From positions 1 through 13,503 of the forward strand of contig CAZQJY010000013.1 of assembly GCA_964593465.1 (NCBI GenBank): a stretch of 13,503 bases of DNA. Direction: 5' to 3'. Source of the DNA: Mycosynbacter sp964593465 (GTDB lineage: Bacteria > Patescibacteriota > Saccharimonadia > Saccharimonadales > Saccharimonadaceae). Of the stretch, positions 6,773 to 13,488 are shown piece after piece (position 1 is the first letter of the stretch; every line of letters starts with the position of its first letter). Under the pieces are notes generated by a model. The model worked only from the letters and a program-made list of their open reading frames with translations, had not been told where the DNA came from and did not search any database. Both the position numbers and the translations under genes were made by a program.

Positions 6773-8005
6773 ATGGCGTCTCGACATAATTTAGGTACAG
6801 TGATCTCATTTGAATTTTGGCGTACTATCAAAAAGCCATCGTTTTGGATAGCAACACTCTCATTTCCAATCATGCTCGGGGTTATCTTTGGTATTGTGTA
6901 CTACAGTAGCAAAACATCGAGTGATAGTAGTGAAAAGCTTGCCGAAGAACGTTTTAGTATAGAGTACAAGGATGATTCTGGGGTTGTACTCCCGGTTGTA
7001 GCTGAAAAGTTTGAAGCCAAGCCACAAGTGGAAAAGCAGCAAGCGATAGATAGAGTCAAGGATGGGCAGCTCGATGCGTTCTTCTACTATCCGTCTGAAT
7101 TGGGCAAAAATAACATTGAGGTGTATGGTCGAGACAGCGGGCTCTTTAGTAATGGCAAGTATTCAGCTGTGGCGGAGCAGATACTCAAAACTAGTGCATC
7201 AGCTACCATCGCAAACCCGCAACTTGTAGCCGTGACCCAAGGTGCTGTAAGTAGTGATGTTACGACATTCAAAGAAAACGGTGAAACATCAGCCGGCTGG
7301 TTGGCAGCTGCACCGCCCCTGCTATTTCTAGTATTCTTCTATTTTACGATTGCCATGCTAGGCAACAACTTACTTAATAGCACTGTAGAAGAAAAAGAAA
7401 ATCGTGTCACTGAGATGATACTCACAACACTCAACCCCACCATCCTGATAGTCGGCAAGCTGATCGCAACGTTCTTAGCCGGTATCGTACAAGCACTAGT
7501 GATGCTGACACCAGCGATTATCGCATATTTTGCGTTAGGATCGGAGGCTATTAATCTGCCGAGTGCAGAGCTATTGTCACAATTGGTTATTGATCCTGTT
7601 GCTATGACGGTGGGTGCACTACTCATGGTAGGCGGGCTGATGCTATTTACTGGCACACTTGTAGCGGTCGGTGCTGTCATGCCAACAGCCAAGGAGGCAG
7701 GGCAGTATTTTGGCATCGCTATCCTCCTTATGTTCATACCGTTTTACATCATTATGTTGATTTTGAGTGATCCGGGTGCGTTGGTGGTGCAGATATTTAC
7801 TTTCTTCCCGTATACTGCGCCAGTGACGTCGCTACTGCGCAATGCATTTGGTTCGCTGAATCTTGTCGATGCGGCAATTGTAATCAGCTTACTCATAGTG
7901 TTAGGTACGGCAATTATCTTGCTAGCAGTGAGATTGTTCCGCTACGGCGCGATGCAGTATGATAGTCGCTTGTCGTTTAAGATGCTGGGTGCAAACAAGA
8001 AGTAG
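6773..8005 (+). CDS. ABC-2 type permease (NatB/YhaP-like)
   Basis: This is the membrane partner of the preceding ATPase, 410 residues. It has one N-terminal helix near residues 23-45, then a hydrophilic extracytoplasmic domain of about 130 residues, then five more helices from about residue 178 to the end (starting at LLFLVFFYFTIAML and ending at ISLLIVLGTAIILLAV). The motif NSTVEEKENRVTEMILTT just after the second helix is typical of ABC-2 exporters of the NatB/YhaP kind. The ATG follows AGGAG (6762-6766) by six bases. A NatAB-type cation or drug exporter is the likely assembly; the substrate is unknown. The response regulator gene starts three bases after the stop. Confidence 0.9.
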   Translation: MASRHNLGTVISFEFWRTIKKPSFWIATLSFPIMLGVIFGIVYYSSKTSSDSSEKLAEERFSIEYKDDSGVVLPVVAEKFEAKPQVEKQQAIDRVKDGQLDAFFYYPSELGKNNIEVYGRDSGLFSNGKYSAVAEQILKTSASATIANPQLVAVTQGAVSSDVTTFKENGETSAGWLAAAPPLLFLVFFYFTIAMLGNNLLNSTVEEKENRVTEMILTTLNPTILIVGKLIATFLAGIVQALVMLTPAIIAYFALGSEAINLPSAELLSQLVIDPVAMTVGALLMVGGLMLFTGTLVAVGAVMPTAKEAGQYFGIAILLMFIPFYIIMLILSDPGALVVQIFTFFPYTAPVTSLLRNAFGSLNLVDAAIVISLLIVLGTAIILLAVRLFRYGAMQYDSRLSFKMLGANKK

Positions 8006-8008
8006 ACT

Positions 8009-8683
8009 ATGCGTGTACTTGTTGTCGAAGATGAGGTGAAAATTGCCAACGCATTGGCTCGCGCACTGCGCAATCAGGGCTATGCAGTGGATGTAGAGCA
8101 TGATACGGACGCTGGGTATGCCATGGCGAGTACCGAGCCATATGATGTGATGATTTTCGATAGACTTGTGCCAGGGGAATATGACGGTATTTCTCTCTTA
8201 CGACAGCTTCGTGACGAGGGGATCAGTACACCCACACTATTGCTCACAGCATTAGGCAGTACTGAACAAAAAACTGAAGGTCTTGATGCAGGTGCGGACG
8301 ATTACCTGGCCAAACCTTTTTCTATCGATGAGCTATTGGCGCGAGTCAGGGCCCTTTTGCGTCGTCCGCGTGTGCAGCAGGACACCGTGCTGCATGCGGG
8401 CAAGCTCTCGCTCAATACGTCACTTCACGAAGCATCATTTGATGGTGAGGTGCTTGAGCTGACGGTCAAAGAGCTAGCACTGCTCGAATACCTTTTACGT
8501 AACACCGGTCGTCCTCTCTCGAAAGAACAGATTATTAGTCATGTGTGGGATTTTGATTCTGATATTCTGCCCAATACAGTCGAAGTTTATATTCGATACT
8601 TGCGTACCAAGATTGATGACACGTTTGGCGTCAACTATATCAAGACAGTTCGCGGTGTGGGATATAAGCTAGAGGTCGAATAG
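8009..8683 (+). CDS. OmpR/PhoB-family response regulator
   Basis: A two-component DNA-binding regulator of 224 residues. The receiver domain (1-118) carries the acidic pair Glu7 and Asp8, the phosphoacceptor Asp51 in MIFDRLVPG, Thr80 and the conserved Lys102 in LAKPF. The C-terminal winged helix (about 128-224) has ELTVKELALLEYLLRN and the VEVYIRYLRTKID recognition-helix region, ending in VRGVGYKLE. It is presumably phosphorylated by the kinase that overlaps its last base. Its place behind the ABC genes suggests that it controls the exporter or responds to the same stress; this is inferred from context. The Shine-Dalgarno is weak (AAGAAG), so translation is probably coupled to the permease. 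Confidence 0.95.
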   Translation: MRVLVVEDEVKIANALARALRNQGYAVDVEHDTDAGYAMASTEPYDVMIFDRLVPGEYDGISLLRQLRDEGISTPTLLLTALGSTEQKTEGLDAGADDYLAKPFSIDELLARVRALLRRPRVQQDTVLHAGKLSLNTSLHEASFDGEVLELTVKELALLEYLLRNTGRPLSKEQIISHVWDFDSDILPNTVEVYIRYLRTKIDDTFGVNYIKTVRGVGYKLEVE

Positions 8684-9702
8684 TGCAAAATATATCACGC
8701 ATGTTTCAGTCGGCAACTCTCAAGCTCACAGGGTGGTATATGCTCGGCATTATGACAATCAGTCTGATTTTTAGTGTGCTGATATATAATTTTGCGGCTG
8801 GAGAGATTACAGCCCGGCTCGGAGTAGTGGAGAGTCGCATTGTGAGCAATCCAATGCTACTCAAGGATATATCATTAGATTTTGCTGCACTACGCGAACG
8901 ACAACTAGACCAGGCGCGTCAAAACATTGTGACAATGCTGTTCTACGCCAATGTTGCAGTGTTGTGTGTCGCAACAATAGCGGGATACTTGTGGTCGCGG
9001 CGTATTTTGGCACCCATCGAACACGCGCATGAGGCGCAGTCGCGTTTTACAAGCGATGCGAGCCATGAGCTCAAGACGCCTCTTGCGATTATGAAGACGG
9101 AATTGGAAGTAATACTTGCCGATCCACAGGCAAAAAAGTCGGATTACCGCGAAATCCTCGAGAGTAACCTCGAGGAAGTTGATCGATTGAGTGATTTGTC
9201 GAATACATTATTGCAACTCGCGAAGCTTGAGTATAGCGAGCTAGAATGGCGCAAGTTTAATATTACCGAGACTGTTGATGTGGCGATACGTTCTTTTGGG
9301 GATAGAGGTGAGCGGATTGATGTACAGGCAATGAAGAAACTACCTCTTGTAGAAGCAAACCCAGCAAGTGTGACTGAGCTTGTGGTGCTTTTGATTGACA
9401 ATGCACTCAAGTATAGTCCAGATGATAGTCGTGTGACGATTGCGATTCGGCGGCGTACGCGAGCTGTGGAGCTGAGTGTCACAAACACAGGCAAGGGTAT
9501 TGGTCCTGAGCGTCTGCCATATATATTCTCGCGCTTTTATCGGCTTGATAGCTCTCGTAAGCAGCGTACAGAGCCAAGCTATGGGTTGGGATTACCGCTA
9601 GCCAAGAAGATAGTTGAGCTGCATCATGGCGAGTTGACAGCTACGAGTCAGCCGGATGTATTTACAACATTTACTGTTCGATTGCCATTGTCTCAATCAT
9701 AG
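8683..9702 (+). CDS. membrane sensor histidine kinase
   Basis: Partner kinase of the preceding regulator, 339 residues with a GTG start that shares one base with its TAG stop; AGAGGT (8671-8676) is the Shine-Dalgarno, six bases away. Two helices (about 17-38 and 84-107) flank a short external segment of roughly 45 residues. The dimerisation domain has the phosphorylated His128 in ASHELKTPL. The ATPase domain has Asn240 in LLIDNALKYS, NTGKGIG (268-274), FSRFYR (282-287) and YGLGLPLAKKIVE (300-312). There is almost no space for a HAMP domain: helix 2 leads into the H-box in about 20 residues. The small external loop suggests sensing within the membrane or through the ABC partner. No other two-component gene is in the window. 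Confidence 0.95.
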   Translation: MQNISRMFQSATLKLTGWYMLGIMTISLIFSVLIYNFAAGEITARLGVVESRIVSNPMLLKDISLDFAALRERQLDQARQNIVTMLFYANVAVLCVATIAGYLWSRRILAPIEHAHEAQSRFTSDASHELKTPLAIMKTELEVILADPQAKKSDYREILESNLEEVDRLSDLSNTLLQLAKLEYSELEWRKFNITETVDVAIRSFGDRGERIDVQAMKKLPLVEANPASVTELVVLLIDNALKYSPDDSRVTIAIRRRTRAVELSVTNTGKGIGPERLPYIFSRFYRLDSSRKQRTEPSYGLGLPLAKKIVELHHGELTATSQPDVFTTFTVRLPLSQS

Positions 9703-9703
9703 T

Positions 9704-9722
9704 CGATGTTGTATTTACATCG
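9704..9722 (+). terminator. weak hairpin after the histidine kinase gene
   Basis: CGATGT (9704-9709) and ACATCG (9717-9722) can form a 6-bp stem with a 7-base loop directly after the kinase stop. The following TATATCCTTACTTTC is only moderately T-rich, so termination would be inefficient. It may simply mark the operon end. Confidence 0.3.
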
Positions 9723-9757
9723 TATATCCTTACTTTCAGCAAACGCTCAGATTCTTT

Positions 9758-9766
9758 TGGCATACT
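9758..9766 (+). promoter_or_regulatory. extended -10-like promoter of the Gre-like gene
   Basis: TGG-CATACT matches the extended -10 pattern with 4 of 6 hexamer bases. The predicted start is near 9773, leaving a leader of about 43 nt with the strong Shine-Dalgarno AAGGAGAGG at 9803-9811. No -35 box is seen. Confidence 0.4.
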
Positions 9767-9815
9767 ACAGGCAGTAACCCACAAATAGGGCTACAAAAAG
9801 AAAAGGAGAGGTAGT

Positions 9816-10283
9816 ATGACAACAGCAAATACTGTTTACCTGAGTAAAAAAGGATTCAAAGAGCTCAAAAAGCAAATTGCAAGCCTAGAACGTACGCTCC
9901 ATCAATCCCAATATGAATTACGAGAATTGGATAGGGCTGACTCACGTGAGGAACGCTTTGAGCGAATTGAAGCGTTTAGCCGAGTCGAACTTTTGGAAAA
10001 TGAATTAGCAGAAAAACGTAATCAGCTGCAGCATGCCAAGCTATTGCCGCGCAAACGTGATGCACTCAAAGTGGCATTGGGCTCTGTAGTAGATTTAGTA
10101 GATACCAATGGTCGCCTAGTTCGTTACACACTTGTCGATAGCATAGAGGCAAATCCCAGTGACGGACGTATTTCCATCAATAGTCCGCTTGGCCAAAATC
10201 TGGTTGGTCGTCGTTTACGAGAGACTATCGAGTGGACTGCAGGACTGCGTCCGAAGCGTTTGCAGCTTGTTGGCATCAACTAA
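9816..10283 (+). CDS. GreA/GreB-family transcription elongation factor-like protein
   Basis: The 155 residues match Gre factors in length and layout: an N-terminal antiparallel coiled coil (about 8-78) and a C-terminal FKBP-like domain (about 85-155) with ISINSPLGQNLVGRR, which corresponds to the GreA segment SVNSPIARGLIGK. Gre factors enter the RNA polymerase secondary channel and stimulate cleavage of backtracked RNA. The usual tip GDLKENAEY is replaced by ADSREERFE, but an Asp-x-x-Glu pair (Asp42, Glu45) keeps the spacing of the two catalytic acids of E. coli GreA. It may thus be an active Gre factor or a diverged paralogue that only binds polymerase. It stands alone between two operons, with the best Shine-Dalgarno in the window (AAGGAGAGG), consistent with high expression. 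Confidence 0.82.
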   Translation: MTTANTVYLSKKGFKELKKQIASLERTLHQSQYELRELDRADSREERFERIEAFSRVELLENELAEKRNQLQHAKLLPRKRDALKVALGSVVDLVDTNGRLVRYTLVDSIEANPSDGRISINSPLGQNLVGRRLRETIEWTAGLRPKRLQLVGIN

Positions 10284-10312
10284 CACAACACAGTAACAAT
10301 AGCGTATCAAGC

Positions 10313-10339
10313 AATAGTACATACTGAGTATGTACTATT
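10313..10339 (+). promoter_or_regulatory. 12-bp perfect dyad in front of the P-type ATPase promoter (operator or terminator)
   Basis: AATAGTACATAC (10313-10324) and GTATGTACTATT (10328-10339) are perfect inverted repeats around a TGA loop. The right arm runs into TTTTG and then the -10 element TGCTATAAT at 10341-10349, so the dyad fills the -35 region. It could be a weak terminator for the Gre-like gene, or an operator bound by a dimeric repressor of the ATPase operon. The AT-rich stem and four-T tail make a poor terminator, so I favour the operator reading. Confidence 0.55.
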
Positions 10340-10340
10340 T

Positions 10341-10349
10341 TGCTATAAT
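10341..10349 (+). promoter_or_regulatory. consensus extended -10 promoter of the P-type ATPase operon, predicted leaderless
   Basis: TGC-TATAAT is a perfect extended -10. It ends seven bases before the ATG at 10357, so transcription should begin at or next to the start codon. No Shine-Dalgarno fits between them. It also argues against the in-frame ATG at 10330, which lies upstream of the promoter and inside the dyad. Confidence 0.7.
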
Positions 10350-10356
10350 TAAGCAT

Positions 10357-12879
10357 ATGCTATATCATGCGCAATCTTCGGATGAAGTTCTCAAAGAGCT
10401 TCACACGACAGAAAAAGGCCTGCACCAGATTTATGCCGAAGGACGCTTGTCCAAATACGGACGCAATACTGTGCGTATTACCCAACGCTCTCTAGGGCGT
10501 AGGGTTCTTGGTGTCATGGGGACAACCACCTCTGCTACTCTTGCAGTCGCGCTCGCTGTGAGTATAGCAATAGGACAATATCTAGCGGCTGCTATGATTG
10601 TGGTTGTTGTGACGGTGTATGCGTTGATGCGTGTGTTTAAATATTTTGCACTTGAACATACTTTGCGCACAGTTGAACACCATGCTATAGCGCCGACGTT
10701 CGTGATACGTGATGGCATACAGGCAGAGGTAGATTCGGCGACACTTGTACCTGGAGATATTGTCGTGTTGCAGAGGGGTGATCGCATTCCGGCTGATGGT
10801 CGAATTATTCATGCACAGGCTCTAGTAGTTAATCAGTCGCATCTTACGAACGTTGATACAGTGGTCACCAAAACAGCGAAAGTACTCCATAGCGATACAC
10901 CGCTGGAGGACCGGTCCAACATGGTTCTGAGAGGGTCTTTTGTAGTGTCGGGATCCGGCAAGTTTGTTATCACAGCAACGGGCAATTATACACAGTACGG
11001 ACAGTTGCATAACTCACTCGTTCGCGCAGAAACAAAAAGCCTACTTGAGCAAAAAGTAGACACAGTATTTATGAAAATTGTAGCAGCGACCTTTTTGTTG
11101 GCGGCTGGCATTTTGCTAGGGAGTTTTCTGGCGGGCGGAGATGCAGCGGATGCATTGGGCTATTTTGTTTCGGCCTTAGTGGCAACTGCACCGGCAATGA
11201 TGCCTGTAGCCTTTGGTGTTGTTGTTGCGTATGGCTTGCGCGCACTTGTGCGTAAACAAGCAGTCATGACATCGATTCGATCGGTAGAGGCTGTAGGTAT
11301 GAGCACCATCATTGTCTCTGATAAAACAGGTATCCTGACACACGGGAAGCTTAGTGTTAAAGAAGTGTGGCAGCCGGCGTATGCTGAGCTTTCTATTGTC
11401 GACGCGTGTGAACGATCGTTGACGCGTGCAACTCCCGACGATAGTCACGATAAGGCTATCCATGCCTACATGAAGCGCAATAAGGTGAGACCCTTCAGTG
11501 CGGTACCGGCTGCAAGTTTTGCGTTTCTGAAAAGTGTAGGCATGAGTGGTAACCTTTGGTATCATGGTCACGAACTAGAGCTACATGTCAAAGGTGCTCC
11601 AGAAAAAATACTACATCTGTCGAGTCTCACTTCTACTGAGCATGAAGAAGCGCACGCACGTTTGCAGCAGCTTGCAAGCGAAGGCTACCATGTTGTAGCG
11701 TTGGCGCACACGACACTACCAAAAATCATTACCAAACTTTCCTTATTGCCGAAGCGTCATAAGCTAATTTTTGATGGGTTTGTTGCGTTGCAAGATCCTG
11801 TACGACCCGATGCTCGCACGGCTGTTGCCGAGGCGCAGCAAGCTGGCGTTCGCGCGTGTATGATCACAGGTGATCATGTGGAGACTGCCTATAAGTTTAG
11901 TAAAAATCTAGGTATTGCAAATGCACGTGAACAAGTATTTGATTGTCGGAGACTTGATATCCTAACAGATGCTCAGTTGACTCGTGTGATCAAAAATATC
12001 CGTGTATTTGCTCGTGCGACTCCTCGTCAAAAACAAAGAATTCTCCGCGCGCTCAAGAAGAGCAATATAGTAATGATGACAGGTGATAGTGTTGATGATG
12101 TACCTGTGCTCACACATGCGGATGTAGGTGTAACTATAAAAAACAGCTCGCGTATAGCGCGCGAAGCGGCTGATCTAATTTTGCTCGACAATAAACTCAC
12201 TACTGCGATAGAGGCGATTCGCTATTCACGAACATTACTAGGTAACATGCGTCGTATGGTATTTTTTGTGCTGACTATCATCTTGATAGAACTTATGTTT
12301 GTCGGTGGTCTACTGCTACTTGGTATGCCTGTTGTGCAGGCCGTGCAACTAATGTGGGTGAATATCATTGTGGGTATTTGCCTGGTCGTACCGCTTGGGC
12401 TTGAGCCGCACAGTCGTAACATCATGACACGTAAGCCAGTGTCGCGTACGGCTCCAGTGTTGCCAAAGTATCTTGTGGTGCGAGCGGTGGTTCTATCTGT
12501 CATGTCGGTTTCTGTAAGTCTATATGTATTACAGTCTATATCATCGACGACCAGCGCGGTGCAGCTTCAGTCACTCGTCTTCTTTATTCTTGTAATCATA
12601 TGTGTGGTGCTTGCACTCACCGCAAGAAGTGATCATACCTCGACATTTGTTCGTTTTCGTACGTGGAGTCCTCTAATATATGCAGGTGCCTTGGCGACAC
12701 TTTTCTTACTTGCCATATCGTTTACAGGTTTGGTTGCACCACTCTTGGATGTCGTACCACTGCGAGCAGTAGATATATTCCTAGGTTTATTAGTTGGTGT
12801 TGCGCTACCCCTTGTAGTTGGAGAAATTTTGAAACTATACTCAAGACATGCTGTGCGTAAAAAAGGAGAAAGCTATTGA
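10357..12879 (+). CDS. divergent P2-like P-type ATPase (HAD family)
   Basis: An 840-residue membrane protein with about ten helices arranged like Ca2+-type P-ATPases (two, two around 238-293, six from 631). The P domain keeps the phosphorylated Asp322 in SDKTGILT, KGAPE (412-416) in the nucleotide domain, MITGDH (502-507) and the Asp pair in TGDSVDD (575-581; usual TGDGVND). The A domain has lost the dephosphorylation motif: LTNVD (163-167) stands where LTGES is expected. Helix 4 has PAMMP (279-283) for PEGLP, and helix 6 has WVNIIVG for WVNLVTD, so usual cation ligands are missing. It may be a slow or altered pump, or a regulatory pseudoenzyme. The ATG at 10357 is chosen from the promoter position; an ATG at 10330 would add nine residues. 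Its TGA overlaps the next gene. Confidence 0.9.
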   Translation: MLYHAQSSDEVLKELHTTEKGLHQIYAEGRLSKYGRNTVRITQRSLGRRVLGVMGTTTSATLAVALAVSIAIGQYLAAAMIVVVVTVYALMRVFKYFALEHTLRTVEHHAIAPTFVIRDGIQAEVDSATLVPGDIVVLQRGDRIPADGRIIHAQALVVNQSHLTNVDTVVTKTAKVLHSDTPLEDRSNMVLRGSFVVSGSGKFVITATGNYTQYGQLHNSLVRAETKSLLEQKVDTVFMKIVAATFLLAAGILLGSFLAGGDAADALGYFVSALVATAPAMMPVAFGVVVAYGLRALVRKQAVMTSIRSVEAVGMSTIIVSDKTGILTHGKLSVKEVWQPAYAELSIVDACERSLTRATPDDSHDKAIHAYMKRNKVRPFSAVPAASFAFLKSVGMSGNLWYHGHELELHVKGAPEKILHLSSLTSTEHEEAHARLQQLASEGYHVVALAHTTLPKIITKLSLLPKRHKLIFDGFVALQDPVRPDARTAVAEAQQAGVRACMITGDHVETAYKFSKNLGIANAREQVFDCRRLDILTDAQLTRVIKNIRVFARATPRQKQRILRALKKSNIVMMTGDSVDDVPVLTHADVGVTIKNSSRIAREAADLILLDNKLTTAIEAIRYSRTLLGNMRRMVFFVLTIILIELMFVGGLLLLGMPVVQAVQLMWVNIIVGICLVVPLGLEPHSRNIMTRKPVSRTAPVLPKYLVVRAVVLSVMSVSVSLYVLQSISSTTSAVQLQSLVFFILVIICVVLALTARSDHTSTFVRFRTWSPLIYAGALATLFLLAISFTGLVAPLLDVVPLRAVDIFLGLLVGVALPLVVGEILKLYSRHAVRKKGESY

Positions 12880-13433
12880 TGAAGAAAAAATACCTACTAA
12901 TAGGTGTTGTAGTTGTGGTAGTGCTTGGTATTGGTGTAGCGGTACTTTTTAGCACTACTAAGCCGCAGGCCGCAGTGACGCAAGAGAGTGAAAAGAAAGA
13001 AAGTGCGGGAAGCGACAAAGAGATATCATCGACTAATCAAACTTCATCTCCAAGCACAGACGAGGGCGAGGCAAGCAATACAAATGAATCGAAAGGTAGC
13101 ACTACGCCCGAGCGGGCGCAGTATCAAAAGTTTACTTTAGAAGATTTTCAGGAAGCAGCTGGCAAAAAACGACTCATATTTTTTTACGATCCAACGCAAC
13201 AAGCAAGCACTCAGCTCAATGATATGTTGCGAGATAATTTCGACAAGCTACCTGCCGATGTAGCAATATTTAGTGCACATATAGTTATCGAGTACGAACT
13301 TGCTGCACAGTTAGGTGTTACAGAAGCCGGCACTGTAGTACGGTACGATGACAACGGTAGAGCTATGGCCGTATATCAGGTGTTGGATCAGAAACCAACT
13401 CTCGAGGTATTTCGCCAAGCGCTTGATATCTAG
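12879..13433 (+). CDS. membrane-anchored thioredoxin-fold protein without cysteines
   Basis: The 184 residues comprise a Lys-rich start and one helix (about 5-24), a Ser/Thr/Glu-rich linker (about 25-80), and a thioredoxin-like domain (about 81-184), predicted to lie outside the membrane. The pattern YQKFTLEDFQEA, KKRLIFFYDP and then LAAQLGVTEAGTVVRYDDNGR follows thioredoxin strands 1 to 4. The active-site CxxC is replaced (FFYDPTQQAST), there is no cysteine in the protein, and the cis-Pro position (usual IPT) reads AGT. Redox activity is therefore unlikely; binding or a structural role is more plausible. The ATG overlaps the ATPase stop (TGATG); AGGAG at 12864-12868 is ten bases away. A TTG at 12876 would sit seven bases from that site and add one Met. 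Co-expressed with the ATPase. The fold assignment is by pattern only. Confidence 0.85.
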   Translation: MKKKYLLIGVVVVVVLGIGVAVLFSTTKPQAAVTQESEKKESAGSDKEISSTNQTSSPSTDEGEASNTNESKGSTTPERAQYQKFTLEDFQEAAGKKRLIFFYDPTQQASTQLNDMLRDNFDKLPADVAIFSAHIVIEYELAAQLGVTEAGTVVRYDDNGRAMAVYQVLDQKPTLEVFRQALDI

Positions 13434-13488
13434 ACCCCAGCCAAGAAAAAAGAAGGTACATCATACCTTCTTTTTTCTTGGCTGGGGT
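13434..13488. terminator. bidirectional rho-independent terminator within a 25-bp perfect inverted repeat
   Basis: The arms 13434-13458 and 13464-13488 pair without mismatch around a 5-base loop (CATCA). The inner stem AGAAGGTA/TACCTTCT is followed by TTTTTTCTT on the + strand, and by the same T-rich tract on the minus strand. It starts one base after the stop of the thioredoxin-like gene and ends that operon; in the other direction it ends the tRNA-Gln transcript. The outer ten base pairs are the tRNA 3' end and its mirror copy. Confidence 0.9.

Noticed and set aside
7339..7737. 132-codon open frame on the minus strand within the permease gene
   Set aside because: It mirrors the hydrophobic permease codons, lacks an SD site and a sensible protein pattern; the + strand frame is clearly coding.
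9144..9494. 116-codon minus-strand open frame inside the histidine kinase gene
   Set aside because: It is a shadow of the conserved kinase frame, with Ser/Arg-rich translation and no start signals.
10330..10356. ATG at 10330 as the start of the P-type ATPase
   Set aside because: It lies inside the dyad and upstream of the consensus TGCTATAAT, so it would not be on the transcript from that promoter; no Shine-Dalgarno precedes it.
13434..13488. attachment site of an integrated element at the tRNA-Gln 3' end
   Set aside because: Integrative elements leave direct repeats of the tRNA end; the copy here is inverted, lies only about 35 bases away, and no integrase or element is present.
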